This document shows positions 52,262 to 60,565 of a DNA stretch of 64,000 nt, one piece after another. Position numbers and translations under genes: made by a program. Source of the DNA: Lachnospiraceae bacterium (lineage in GTDB: Bacteria; Bacillota; Clostridia; Lachnospirales; Lachnospiraceae); the NCBI GenBank assembly GCA_910576335.1, contig CAJTIU010000022.1, positions 1 to 64,000 on the forward strand. Direction: 5' to 3'. Position 1 is the stretch's first letter, and each line of letters opens with the position of its first letter. The notes beneath the pieces are model-generated. The model was not told the DNA's origin, searched no databases, and worked only from the letters and a program-made list of their open reading frames with translations.

Positions 52262-53156
52262 AATGCCAGAAGGGAGCTATATTCTTGCCCTCCTTGGCCA
52301 GAAATGGGTGCAGTCTTATGGCAGAGATGTGGATTATCTGCATTTCCATAATTACCTGGAGATCGGATACTGCTATGACGGCGTCGGGGAACTGGTACTC
52401 GGCGAACAAGATTACCGGTACACAGGAAATGAATTCACCGTTATTCCCAAAAACTACCCACACACCACAAATAGCGACCCGGGAACCATCAGCAAATGGG
52501 AATATCTTTTCATTGATGTTGACGGAGTTCTCAGCGACCTGTATCAGGGTATGGGAAACACAAAGCGCATGAACTATATGCTTCAGAAGGTAAACTCTAA
52601 GGCCATTTTCCAAAAAGCAAAAAGACGCCCGAAGCTTGCAGGCATCATAAGGAAGCTGATCGAAATCATGCGGAATACCGAGGAATTTTACATGGAGGAG
52701 GCAAAGGGCGTGATGGTGGAACTTCTTGTAAATATTGCCCGGGAAAATAAATCTGACAGAAGACCGGCAGAGCCTGGAAGCCGGATCACTATTCCCATCG
52801 CGCGGGCAATGGATTACATCACTCTCCATTACATGGAGCCCATCCGGATTGACGAGCTGTCAGCCTGGTGTCATATCAGCGAAACCCATTTCCGGCGGCT
52901 GTTCTCCGAATATATGAACATGAGCCCGTTGGAGTACATTAACCTGGTAAGGGTGCAGACCGCATGCAATTATCTGAAGAATACGGATGAGTCTATTATA
53001 GACATTGCAAATAAGTGCGGCTTTACCACGCCCTCCACCTTCAACCGTAATTTCCGGCAGGTAACCGGCGTCTCCCCCAGTGAGTGGCGCAGACGTCCAG
53101 AAAATTATGAACAACAGCTCCTGAAATCCTGGATTCATTCCGAGCAGGGATGGTAA
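52218..53156 (+). CDS. AraC family transcriptional regulator
   Basis: The 312-residue regulator has an N-terminal cupin-like sensing part (HFHNYLEIGYCYDGVGELVL about 41-60, NEFTVIPKNYPHTT) and a C-terminal double helix-turn-helix (IRIDELSAWCHISETHFRRLFSEY, split; then ESIIDIANKCGFTTPSTFNR and FRQVTGVSPSEWR). AAGGAGG precedes the ATG. Its overlap with the MATE gene suggests it regulates that exporter or responds to its substrate. The palindromic repeat variant follows its stop. Confidence 0.9.
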   Translation: MSKKKKPKMEFRYYKMPEGSYILALLGQKWVQSYGRDVDYLHFHNYLEIGYCYDGVGELVLGEQDYRYTGNEFTVIPKNYPHTTNSDPGTISKWEYLFIDVDGVLSDLYQGMGNTKRMNYMLQKVNSKAIFQKAKRRPKLAGIIRKLIEIMRNTEEFYMEEAKGVMVELLVNIARENKSDRRPAEPGSRITIPIARAMDYITLHYMEPIRIDELSAWCHISETHFRRLFSEYMNMSPLEYINLVRVQTACNYLKNTDESIIDIANKCGFTTPSTFNRNFRQVTGVSPSEWRRRPENYEQQLLKSWIHSEQGW

Positions 53157-53164
53157 CCTATCTT

Positions 53165-53198
53165 GGGGACGGGGTAAAATGAATTTTACCCCGTCCCC
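53165..53198. repeat. GGGGACGGGG palindrome, variant copy 6
   Basis: Same outer arms GGGGACGGGG/CCCCGTCCCC but inner TAAAAT-GA-ATTTTA instead of CATTTTTAAAAATG. The second variant is at 55686-55719. It lies between convergent genes. Confidence 0.9.
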
Positions 53199-53203
53199 AA
53201 TTC

Positions 53204-54766
53204 TCAGACAACCACTTCCAGTATCATTTTCCCTTTACAGATTACTTCCTTTATCCCGGCATTCTTTCTCGTTTTGTTGAAGCAGAAGCTTAGCATATAG
53301 CCTCTCTGCAGATGATATCTTTCCAGGTATTCCACAAGCTGCTCCTCCCCATTCGAATTATATTCCGTTCCTCTCCATATTTTTGTCTCTATAATATACT
53401 GCATCCCCCTGTAATCCACGACAATATCTGTTCGAAGTTTATCTCTTGTCTCGGCTTCCACATAAAAATTACCGGCTCCATTAATAATAGGCTTAAGATA
53501 AAGCAAAAATATTTTACGGCCATAATTTTCTATGAATCTTTCGTCCTCCTGCTGATATAAGGCATTATAGTATTCATAAAATTTTCGCATCACCAAATCC
53601 ATATTCAGCTTCCCGTTCTGAATAAACTGGTTCTTGTCCGGAGAATGTTCGATATATCCTGCATCTTCTGAAAGTTCCTCAGAAATGAAGTAACTATACA
53701 GCTGCATCTCAAATATTCGGTTCGAAACTACGGCAGTATCTCCTCTGTTTTTAAGAAAACCCAGCATCTTTCCAATATTAGCCACCTTATTATACTCGTG
53801 ATATGGGTACTCACTTCCACGGAAAAGAATGTTCTGGAGCATGGCGCTCAGTTCAGGATACTCGGCCACCTGTTTGATCATATCGTCATAAAGCGTATTG
53901 GGTCCTCTCACGATTATCTTCACTGCCTCCTGCAGTCCTTCCCTTGTCCATGCCAGTTCCTTTTCGTCCAGTAATTTACAGAGACAGGAAACCAGAAACG
54001 GATATCCAGATGTATAATCTGATATTAATTCTGCCATTGCCGGGATGTCCATGCCCGTCCGTCTCTCTTCCTCATATTCTTCCAGCATTTTTTCTATATC
54101 CGCTTCCGAAAAGCTCATATCTACCTGAAAATCTGCGGCTATGTTCCACGGGCTGTTATAATGTCCGGTCTGTTCTGGCCGTAACTTCATTTTTAAATTT
54201 TTAATATCATGCACTCCCGCTAATATCACACTTTTAAAAGTGTGGTCTCTTCCAACACTGCGCCTTAAATATTTTTCCCTGAGAAGTCCCAGAAAACTGA
54301 GAAACATCTGATTATCTGCCGCCTTGTCCACTTCATCCACCATCAAGATTACTTCTTTCTTACTTGCGTTGCAGAATCTGGTGATTTTTTCATTCAGTGA
54401 ATCCAGGGGCAGCTGCGCATCTATCGGTTCATTCCAGATATCCATCAGTTCCCCGGGAGTATGATTGCATGTTAAGGCCCGGGATATCTTTCTTACTACT
54501 CCCTGCGCCAGAGAATACAATGAGACAAAACAGTCCTCCGCTGCTTCAAAGCTGATGTCCAAAACAAGATAATTCTCCTTTAACCTGTTATAAAGCAGCG
54601 CAAGCGTTGTAGATTTCCCGTACTGCCTCGCGCGGTTAATTGTAAAATATTCATCGCATTCGATATAGTCTCTCACGATTTCATCAATTTTACCGGAGAT
54701 ATCCACCATATAATGCTGTCCGGGAATACAGATTCCTGTAATGTTAAATCTTTTCCGTTTTACCAT
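53204..54766 (-). CDS. AAA ATPase with C-terminal PD-(D/E)XK-like domain
   Basis: From ATG 54766 (AAGGGGTGG upstream) the 520-residue protein has an AAA-like ATPase part with Walker A RARQYGKSTT (about 46-55) and Walker B VILMVDEVDKAA (about 141-152), helical middle, and a C-terminal nuclease-like domain (RTDIVVDYRGMQYIIETKIWRG about 447-468: D...E-x-K). This architecture is the widespread 'AAA-ATPase-like plus DUF1703-type nuclease' family of Firmicutes and Bacteroidetes, abundant in paralogues and of unknown role. Its last 30 bp are duplicated at 55720-55750. An upstream in-frame start (54838) overlaps the divergent region and has no ribosome site. Confidence 0.8.
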   Translation of the reverse strand: MVKRKRFNITGICIPGQHYMVDISGKIDEIVRDYIECDEYFTINRARQYGKSTTLALLYNRLKENYLVLDISFEAAEDCFVSLYSLAQGVVRKISRALTCNHTPGELMDIWNEPIDAQLPLDSLNEKITRFCNASKKEVILMVDEVDKAADNQMFLSFLGLLREKYLRRSVGRDHTFKSVILAGVHDIKNLKMKLRPEQTGHYNSPWNIAADFQVDMSFSEADIEKMLEEYEEERRTGMDIPAMAELISDYTSGYPFLVSCLCKLLDEKELAWTREGLQEAVKIIVRGPNTLYDDMIKQVAEYPELSAMLQNILFRGSEYPYHEYNKVANIGKMLGFLKNRGDTAVVSNRIFEMQLYSYFISEELSEDAGYIEHSPDKNQFIQNGKLNMDLVMRKFYEYYNALYQQEDERFIENYGRKIFLLYLKPIINGAGNFYVEAETRDKLRTDIVVDYRGMQYIIETKIWRGTEYNSNGEEQLVEYLERYHLQRGYMLSFCFNKTRKNAGIKEVICKGKMILEVVV

Positions 54767-54879
54767 TGTTTTATACCACCCCTTCATGTAAATGTCTGAT
54801 TGCCTCACAGGTGTTGGATTTGGTATCTGCAAACGCAAGAAAAAGCACCGGATATTTCACTGCCTTGGCGAATTGCAGA

Positions 54880-54908
54880 TTTACACTCAGACTCTTTTTT
54901 GCTATACT
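54880..54908 (+). promoter_or_regulatory. yaaA promoter giving a leaderless transcript
   Basis: TTTACA (54880-54885), 17-bp spacer, TATACT (54903-54908). The ATG begins 7 bp after the -10 box, exactly where transcription should start, and there is no ribosome site before it. Confidence 0.65.
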
Positions 54909-54914
54909 GAAAAC

Positions 54915-55703
54915 ATGTTGAAAATAATTATTTCCCCCGCGAAAAAAATGAATATCTCTGACGAATATTCCTGCCAGCTTACGGTTCCTGTATTTCAGGA
55001 AAAGGCCTGGCAGCTTCGAAGAGCACTGCATGGCCTTTCTTTCGAACAGTTAAAAAAGCTCTGGGGCTGCAGTGAAAAGCTGGCTGTCCAGAACTATGAA
55101 CGGCTTCATGCCTGTGAGCCCGGCAAAAAACTGACCCCCGCGCTTCTGGCCTATGAGGGCATCCAGTATCAGTATATGGCGCCCCACATTTTCTCTGAAT
55201 CCCAGTGGAAATATGCTGAAGTGCATCTGCGGATTCTCTCTGGTTTTTATGGGGTTCTGCATCCGGCAGACGGGGTGATTCCCTACCGTCTGGAAATGCA
55301 GGCGAAGCTTACCTCATTTCATGAAGCCTTCGGCTCTGTAAATTCCCTGTATGAATACTGGGGAGATTCCATTTACCGAAATTTAGTCTCAGAGACATGT
55401 GGACACCAGAGTCCCCTCCAAATCGTCAATCTGGCTTCCGGAGAATACAGCAGAAGCGTCCTCCCCTATATAGCGCCTCCTGTAACCCGGGTTTCCTGTA
55501 TTTTCGGGGAACGAGACGGCGTAAAAGTGAAGGTGAAGGGAACCCTGGCAAAAATGGCCCGCGGGGAGATGGTCCGGTGGATGGCGGAAGAACAGATTGA
55601 GGATATACGCAGGCTGCGGGAATTCAGCCGTCTGAACTACCGCTTTCAGGAAGATCTCTCTTCGGATATGGAATATGTGTTTGTCGGGGACGGGGTAAAA
55701 TGA
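54915..55703 (+). CDS. yaaA: YaaA family peroxide-stress protein
   Basis: The 262-residue product begins MLKIIISPAKKMN, the YaaA/DUF328 signature; E. coli YaaA lowers intracellular free iron during H2O2 stress and binds DNA. Further marks are RILSGFYGVLHPADGVIPYR (about 98-117; LYG.L.P.D.I.PYR in the family), LYEYWGDSIYRNL and VNLASGEYSRSV. The ATG at 54915 has no ribosome site but a promoter places the transcript start on it; longer frames from 54792 lack support. The last residues VGDGVK and the TGA are encoded by the palindromic repeat at 55686-55719, which replaces the native C-terminus. Confidence 0.9.
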   Translation: MLKIIISPAKKMNISDEYSCQLTVPVFQEKAWQLRRALHGLSFEQLKKLWGCSEKLAVQNYERLHACEPGKKLTPALLAYEGIQYQYMAPHIFSESQWKYAEVHLRILSGFYGVLHPADGVIPYRLEMQAKLTSFHEAFGSVNSLYEYWGDSIYRNLVSETCGHQSPLQIVNLASGEYSRSVLPYIAPPVTRVSCIFGERDGVKVKVKGTLAKMARGEMVRWMAEEQIEDIRRLREFSRLNYRFQEDLSSDMEYVFVGDGVK

Positions 55704-55719
55704 ATTTTACCCCGTCCCC
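55686..55719. repeat. GGGGACGGGG palindrome, variant copy 7
   Basis: Identical to the copy at 53165-53198 and followed by the same roughly 30 bp (AATTCTCA, then AACCACTTCCAGTATCATTT). It contributes the last codons and stop of yaaA. Confidence 0.9.
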
Positions 55720-55744
55720 AATTCTCATATAACCACTTCCAGTA

Positions 55745-57162
55745 TCATTTCCTTTTTTTAACTGTAAGGCTACATACGGATTTTATCTTCCCTGCCTTCA
55801 CAGTAATCTTTGCTTTCCCTGCTTTTTTGCCTTTTACGACTCCCTTCTTAGATACAGACGCAACTTTTCGATTAGACGTTTTGTACGTAATCTTATCTCT
55901 GCTGGAGGATGGGACAAGTACAGGTTTTAATTTGATAGTTCTTCCTTTTTTTATTGTAAGCTTCTTCTTCAGACCTTTAATCTTTTTCGTGGTCTTTCCC
56001 TTTTCTATTTTTGTACCGTCTGTCTGTGATCCTTTTTGTACAGTGCCTGTCTGGGGATTTTTTATCGTTGTAGCAGGGAGCTTACTGCCGTAACTCTCTG
56101 TCTCTTTTTTCCACAGTTCTTACAGCTTCTGGTACGCTTTGCAGGACGGCTGGTCGTTGCATTTGCTGTCTTTTTCCATTCTCCCCATGTATGTCCGGTT
56201 GCCGGAAGTACTTTTGTCTGTCCTTGTTCTCCGCAGACAGTACAGATGTACACAGATTCCCCCGCATCGTTGCAGGATGGCTTCTTTGTGACCTCTTCTG
56301 TTTCCCATCTGTGGGTATGAGGGGCTTCCACAGAAACCGTCATCTTCTTTGCCCTGCCTGCATAGACCTTCAGATAATAAGTCTCCCCTGCCCGGACCTC
56401 CATCCTAAGATACTGGGACTGTGCCCCGTTTCCATCTACAGCCGCATCTTTCACGACTCTGAGATCCGTACCGCAGACCATTTTACACCCTTCTTCATCA
56501 GCCGACAGCCTCCAATCAATTACCCGGTCCGACTCTGCTGTGTAGGAAAACATCTCATTCCAGACCAGACTGCAGTCCACGGTTTTACTCTGGGTATACT
56601 GGAGCGTTCTGTTCTCCACACTCATAGATGCCTCTGTTCCGACAGCTCCTGCTTCTATATAGTAAGTCTCATCTGCCGTGAGTTCCCCATAGATCTGATC
56701 TTCCATGTTTTTGTCCACATCATGAAAAAAAGAATCGGATGCGGCCACATTCCGCGCACTGTCTCTAAGTGTCATCCCATGCCACTTATTTGTCGCCGCC
56801 TCAAATCCAAACCGGCGGACAACATACAATCCGGAAATCTCCGGGATAAAGCGTACTGGCCGATATCCATTTCCGAATCCACTTATACCATTATACACGT
56901 AGGTACACTGCTGATCCTGATAATTGAGTATTTCTCCCTCACCAATCAAAGTACATTCCTCAATCATAATAGCCGGAGAAGGGTTATCTCCATAATGAAA
57001 CTCGCCATATAGTTCAAATGTTTCACCCTCCCTGCAATATATTGCCAATGGGTAATCACTGCTCAAAAGGCCTACCGTCGTTGTATTTCCCTGAATCTGA
57101 TCCACATAACTCCCTGTGTAGGTCATCCAGTAGTACCCCGTCTCCAGCGCATGTCCGAAAAT
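55745..57162 (-). pseudogene. Surface protein with BIG2 tail, 5'-truncated and frameshifted
   Basis: The main frame (57162 to 56062) has no signal peptide; an in-frame TGA at 57163-57165 cuts it off just after purH. It encodes beta-rich segments (YVVRRFGFEAATNKWHGM; VRAGETYYLKVYAGRAKKM) and two zinc-ribbon-like repeats (HTHRWETEEVTKKPSC, CTVCGEQGQT, GHTWGEWKKTA, CKNCGKK). After the A6 run at 56105-56110 the correct reading continues in the -1 frame (ETESYGSKLPATTIKN) into a basic BIG2 domain (NRKVASVSKKGVVKGKKAGK) that ends at TGA 55745. The junction is an A-AAA-AAG heptamer. Missing start and split frame make a pseudogene most likely. Confidence 0.7.
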
Positions 57163-57188
57163 TCATTCCTGCCAGGATAAGCTCTACT

Positions 57189-58367
57189 CTAGTGATGGAA
57201 CAGCCGCAGCCCTGTGAATGACATAACCATCCCATATTTATTGCACGCTGCAATTACATTATCATCTCTTACGGATCCGCCCGGCTGTGCCACGTATTTC
57301 ACACCGCTCTTATGTGCCCGCTCAATATTGTCTCCAAAGGGGAAGAAGGCATCTGAGCCAAGGGCCACATCGCTCATCTGATCAAGCCACTCTCTCTTCG
57401 CCTCTCTTGTAAATACCTCTGGCTTCTCCTTAAAGATATTCTGCCATGCGCCGTCAGCAAGCACATCCATATAATCCTCGCCGATATACAGGTCAATGGC
57501 ATTATCCCGGTCTGCACGGCGGATGGAATCTACAAATGGAAGGTTCATTACCTGCGGGGATTGCCTTAACCACCAGTTATCTGCCTTTTGTCCGGCAAGC
57601 CGTGTACAGTGGATTCTAGACTGCTGCCCCGCGCCGATTCCGATTGCCTGTCCGTCCTTTACATAGCACACCGAATTGGACTGTGTATATTTTAACGTAA
57701 TCATAGAAATCGCCAGGTCAATCTTTGCCTGCTCTGTAAACTCCTTGTTGTCTGTTACAATATTTGCAAAAAATTCCTCGTTGATATTCAGCTCATTTCT
57801 TCCCTGTTCAAAGGTAATACCAAATACATCCTTATGCTCCAGCGCCTCCGGCTTATAGTCCGGATTGATCTTAATTACATTGTAGCCGCCCTTTTTCTTC
57901 TGCTTCAGAATCTCCAGCGCCTCCTCTGTGTAGCCTGGCGCGATCACACCGTCAGAAACCTCTCTTTTAATCAGACGCGCCGTATCTGCGTCACACTCAT
58001 CCGAAAGGGAGATAAAGTCTCCGAAGGAGGACATACGGTCTGCTCCTCTTGCCCTTGCATAGGCACACGCAAGAGGTGACAGTTCCCCGAGATCATCCAC
58101 CCAGTAGATCTTCGCCAATGTCTCACTTAAAGGAAGTCCCACTGCCGCACCTGCCGGGGACACATGTTTAAAGGATGTTGCCGCCGGAAGCCCGGTCGCT
58201 TTCTTAAGCTCACTTACAAGCTGCCATCCGTTAAATGCGTCCAGAAAATTAATATACCCTGGTTTTCCATTCAGCACCTCAATGGGCAGATCACTTCCGT
58301 CCGCCATGTAGATCTTTGACGGCTTCTGGTTTGGGTTACAGCCATATTTTAATTCTAACTCTTTCAT
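57189..58367 (-). CDS. purH: AICAR transformylase (stand-alone, PurH C-terminal domain type)
   Basis: The 392-residue protein corresponds to the AICAR formyltransferase half of PurH and transfers a formyl group to AICAR in the ninth step of IMP synthesis. Motifs: ELKYGCNPNQKPSK at the start, TSFKHVSPAGAAVG (about 66-79; the catalytic Lys-His), KYTQSNSVCYVKDGQAIGIGAGQQSRIHC (split; about 240-270) and GSDAFFPFGDNIERA (about 338-352). The IMP cyclohydrolase half is absent; the separate gene upstream supplies it. ATG 58367 follows GAGGAGGAA by 7 nt; an ATG at 58412 lies in a hairpin. Confidence 0.93.
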   Translation of the reverse strand: MKELELKYGCNPNQKPSKIYMADGSDLPIEVLNGKPGYINFLDAFNGWQLVSELKKATGLPAATSFKHVSPAGAAVGLPLSETLAKIYWVDDLGELSPLACAYARARGADRMSSFGDFISLSDECDADTARLIKREVSDGVIAPGYTEEALEILKQKKKGGYNVIKINPDYKPEALEHKDVFGITFEQGRNELNINEEFFANIVTDNKEFTEQAKIDLAISMITLKYTQSNSVCYVKDGQAIGIGAGQQSRIHCTRLAGQKADNWWLRQSPQVMNLPFVDSIRRADRDNAIDLYIGEDYMDVLADGAWQNIFKEKPEVFTREAKREWLDQMSDVALGSDAFFPFGDNIERAHKSGVKYVAQPGGSVRDDNVIAACNKYGMVMSFTGLRLFHH

Positions 58368-58393
58368 TAAAGATTCCTCCTCACTATATTTTA

Positions 58394-58425
58394 GCCATGC
58401 TTTTTCATGCAAGCATGAAAAACAT
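58394..58425. repeat. Hairpin in the purO-purH gap
   Basis: CATGCTTTTTCATGC and GCATGAAAAACATG form an imperfect palindrome of about 32 bp between the two purine genes. The same string occurs inside element C (31056-31239). It could be a processing site or element relic. Confidence 0.5.
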
Positions 58426-58430
58426 GACCT

Positions 58431-59144
58431 TTATTTGTTTTTATTCACAATCTTTGTCTCATAGGTTCCGTCCACAATGTTAATATAACGCACGAAAAGG
58501 GAAACCTTGTTATCCTCATTCAGACTGTTCCACAAAAGCTCTGTAAAAGCTCCCATATCATCCGGGATCTCCACCGGCTTCGGCTCTCCTTCAAAGCTTG
58601 GAAGCGGATTCCCGTCACATCTGTACGTATGGATGAAATGTCCCTCTCCTGCTGCAGGATTCTCGTATGCGAAGGTATAACGATTACAGCTTTCCGGATT
58701 GCCGTTACTGCTTTTCAGGATAGACATGGCATAATTATAGGTTCCATTTTCAATATGCATGATTCCTGAAATCCTCGGCGTATAGTTTGGTCCGTCAGGC
58801 TCGAATTCCCTGCTTCTTAAGGACTGCTCAAAGGTCAGCTGCTTATCCATTCCTTCATAGATTGTATCTGTCTGGTCTCCATTCGTTACAATCGTCTTAT
58901 TGCCAAGCACGCGCACAGGCGCATAGATGATGAGGCTGGGATCAGAAAGCTTCGCCGGGTCAAATGCCTGTGTGCGGATTCCTTCTCCCTCTTCCACAAA
59001 AATACGGTTCCTGCTGTTCTCGCTTCTTCCCATAATAAAATAAGCGGCAACAGCCTTTGTCCCGTCCGCACTCTTACCTATAATAATACCGCGGCCCGGA
59101 TAAGCATTCTCCTTAAGTTCCTTCTCAAGATTCAACATTTCCAT
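58431..59144 (-). CDS. purO: IMP cyclohydrolase, PurO-like
   Basis: The 237-residue protein matches the archaeal-type IMP cyclohydrolase (PurO) family, which closes formyl-AICAR to IMP. Recognisable are NAYPGRGIIIGKSADGTKAV (about 15-34), AYFIMGRSENSRNR (about 36-49), APVRVLGNKTIVTNGDQTD (about 77-95) and PNYTPRISGIM (about 121-131). Start at ATG 59144 with AAGGAG 8 nt upstream; a longer frame to 59327 has no ribosome site. It precedes the transformylase gene by 63 bp, so together they replace the usual bifunctional PurH. Confidence 0.9.
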   Translation of the reverse strand: MEMLNLEKELKENAYPGRGIIIGKSADGTKAVAAYFIMGRSENSRNRIFVEEGEGIRTQAFDPAKLSDPSLIIYAPVRVLGNKTIVTNGDQTDTIYEGMDKQLTFEQSLRSREFEPDGPNYTPRISGIMHIENGTYNYAMSILKSSNGNPESCNRYTFAYENPAAGEGHFIHTYRCDGNPLPSFEGEPKPVEIPDDMGAFTELLWNSLNEDNKVSLFVRYINIVDGTYETKIVNKNK

Positions 59145-59432
59145 ACATATTTCTCCTTTTGATGTATTGTGAGTGCATTTTAGCGAGGGGCCGGATGCTG
59201 AAAACCACTGCTTCGTCAGCTCGGATGCCGTGCAGCAGGGTACATGCCCCGGGCTATGTAACCTGAATTTGGTGCAAATATCACGCAGAGTGGGGCGTGC
59301 AGATGGCAGAAATGAATTTTCAAACACGCTCTAGCACTTCATTCATTTCTATTATATATAAAATGAATCTGTTTTTCCAGTGGTTTTTATGATAAGATAT
59401 AGGTATTATTAAAACCTATGGAGGAATTGGCC
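59145..59432. other. Intergenic region purO-lipoprotein (divergent)
   Basis: About 290 bp between divergent genes. It contains a TATATATAAT-like stretch near 59353-59362 on the purO side and a 180-bp GC-rich block of imperfect inverted repeats (59190-59330) with the look of a decayed intergenic element. I compared it by eye with purine and tetrahydrofolate riboswitch cores and see no match. Confidence 0.4.
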
Positions 59433-60521
59433 ATGACGAAAAGAAGATTTTTACTGCCGCTTATACTTTTCCTGGTTTTTCTCATGACAGGATGCAAAGA
59501 TAAAGACTCCGCCGGCAAGTGTCTCGGAGAACAGATTACGTCTATAAAAGAAAAAGATTCTGAAAAACTAGCTTTTCTTCTCGATAAAGGCATCCAGGAA
59601 AGTGATCGCAAATATACTCTCAAATTCCCCGAAGAATTAAAAGACACCTATCTCACATTTTTACAGGAAGCATTACAGACTGTCAGATTCCAGGTATCAG
59701 AGGCAAAAAGAAATGGAAAAGATGAGTTCACTATACAGGTGCACTATACGCCAGTAGACATTTCATCCACGACCATGGATGTAAGCGACGCCTTTGTATC
59801 TTCCCTGTCATCCTCTGATCTGAATGCAGAAGCCAGTTCTCTTCTTGAGAAGGCAAAAAAAGCGCTTAAGGAATCCCCCTGCTTCACAAAAAAGACCTAT
59901 ACGATTCTCACCGTAAATAAAACGGAAGACAGTTTTCAAGTCAGGGAAGAGGATCTGAAGAAGCTTCTGTCACGGGCAATCGACACATACATGGCACCCT
60001 ATGACAGAATCTGTGAGCTTCTGGATGCCCGGGATTTTCTGACCGCCTACCTGGACGCGTCCTTTAAAGGAGACGTAACAAGATTTGCCCTGCATACAAA
60101 ACAGACAGAAGCAGAAGCCCTCGCATGGTACGACAGCGAAGCATTTCTCCCCGCCGCAGACCTGTCCTCCGATCATCAGAAGCGCTATACCGCCGCAATG
60201 AAGGAACTGCTAAAGCAGTGTAAGTATTCCGTCGGAATCCCCAAAAAAGAAGATGGCGTCTATAATTATACGGTTGATGTAACCGTAACACCAAACAAGA
60301 GCCTGAAAGACCTGCTTTCCGAATGGAAAAAGGGTACATACGACAGCGAGGACGATGTGAACCAGGCGCTGGTAGAACTGTTAGAAAAGTACGCGGCCGC
60401 ACCCACTTACGGAAAAGAAACCGTTGTAACCATACAGCTTAACTCCGCCTCCCTAATGAACGCCGGACAGGACGGAGCCGAAATCACAAGACTGGCGCGT
60501 GAAATCCTGCCAATACCTTAA
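59433..60521 (+). CDS. Putative lipoprotein (DUF5105-like)
   Basis: The 362-residue protein begins MTKRRFLLPLILFLVFLMTG with a lipobox ending at Cys21, so it is exported and lipid-anchored to the outer face of the membrane. The mature part is helix-rich with charged segments, a pattern (ITSIKEKDSEKLAFLLDKGI; FVSSLSSSDLNAEASSLLEK) similar to DUF5105-type clostridial lipoproteins of unknown function. GGAGG precedes the ATG at 59433. It stands alone; the palindromic repeat lies 12 bp past its stop. Confidence 0.75.
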   Translation: MTKRRFLLPLILFLVFLMTGCKDKDSAGKCLGEQITSIKEKDSEKLAFLLDKGIQESDRKYTLKFPEELKDTYLTFLQEALQTVRFQVSEAKRNGKDEFTIQVHYTPVDISSTTMDVSDAFVSSLSSSDLNAEASSLLEKAKKALKESPCFTKKTYTILTVNKTEDSFQVREEDLKKLLSRAIDTYMAPYDRICELLDARDFLTAYLDASFKGDVTRFALHTKQTEAEALAWYDSEAFLPAADLSSDHQKRYTAAMKELLKQCKYSVGIPKKEDGVYNYTVDVTVTPNKSLKDLLSEWKKGTYDSEDDVNQALVELLEKYAAAPTYGKETVVTIQLNSASLMNAGQDGAEITRLAREILPIP

Positions 60522-60532
60522 TCAGCCAATTT

Positions 60533-60565
60533 GGGACGGGGCATTTTTAAAAATGCCCCGTCCCC
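60533..60565. repeat. GGGACGGGG palindrome, copy 8
   Basis: Core as in copy 5 on the left and copy 1 on the right. It overlaps the end of galT on the minus strand and supplies its final residues and TAA, and lies between convergent genes. Confidence 0.9.

Noticed and set aside
54792-54914. Longer N-terminus of YaaA
   Set aside because: The added residues do not resemble the family, which begins MLKIIISPAKKM, and they would lie upstream of the promoter.
55745-57162. Functional programmed frameshift as the main explanation for the surface-protein gene
   Set aside because: The gene also lacks a start and signal peptide, so decay explains both defects; the heptamer is kept only as an observation.
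59145-59327. N-terminal extension of PurO or a riboswitch before it
   Set aside because: The extension bypasses the AAGGAG-ATG start, and no purine or tetrahydrofolate riboswitch core could be matched by eye.
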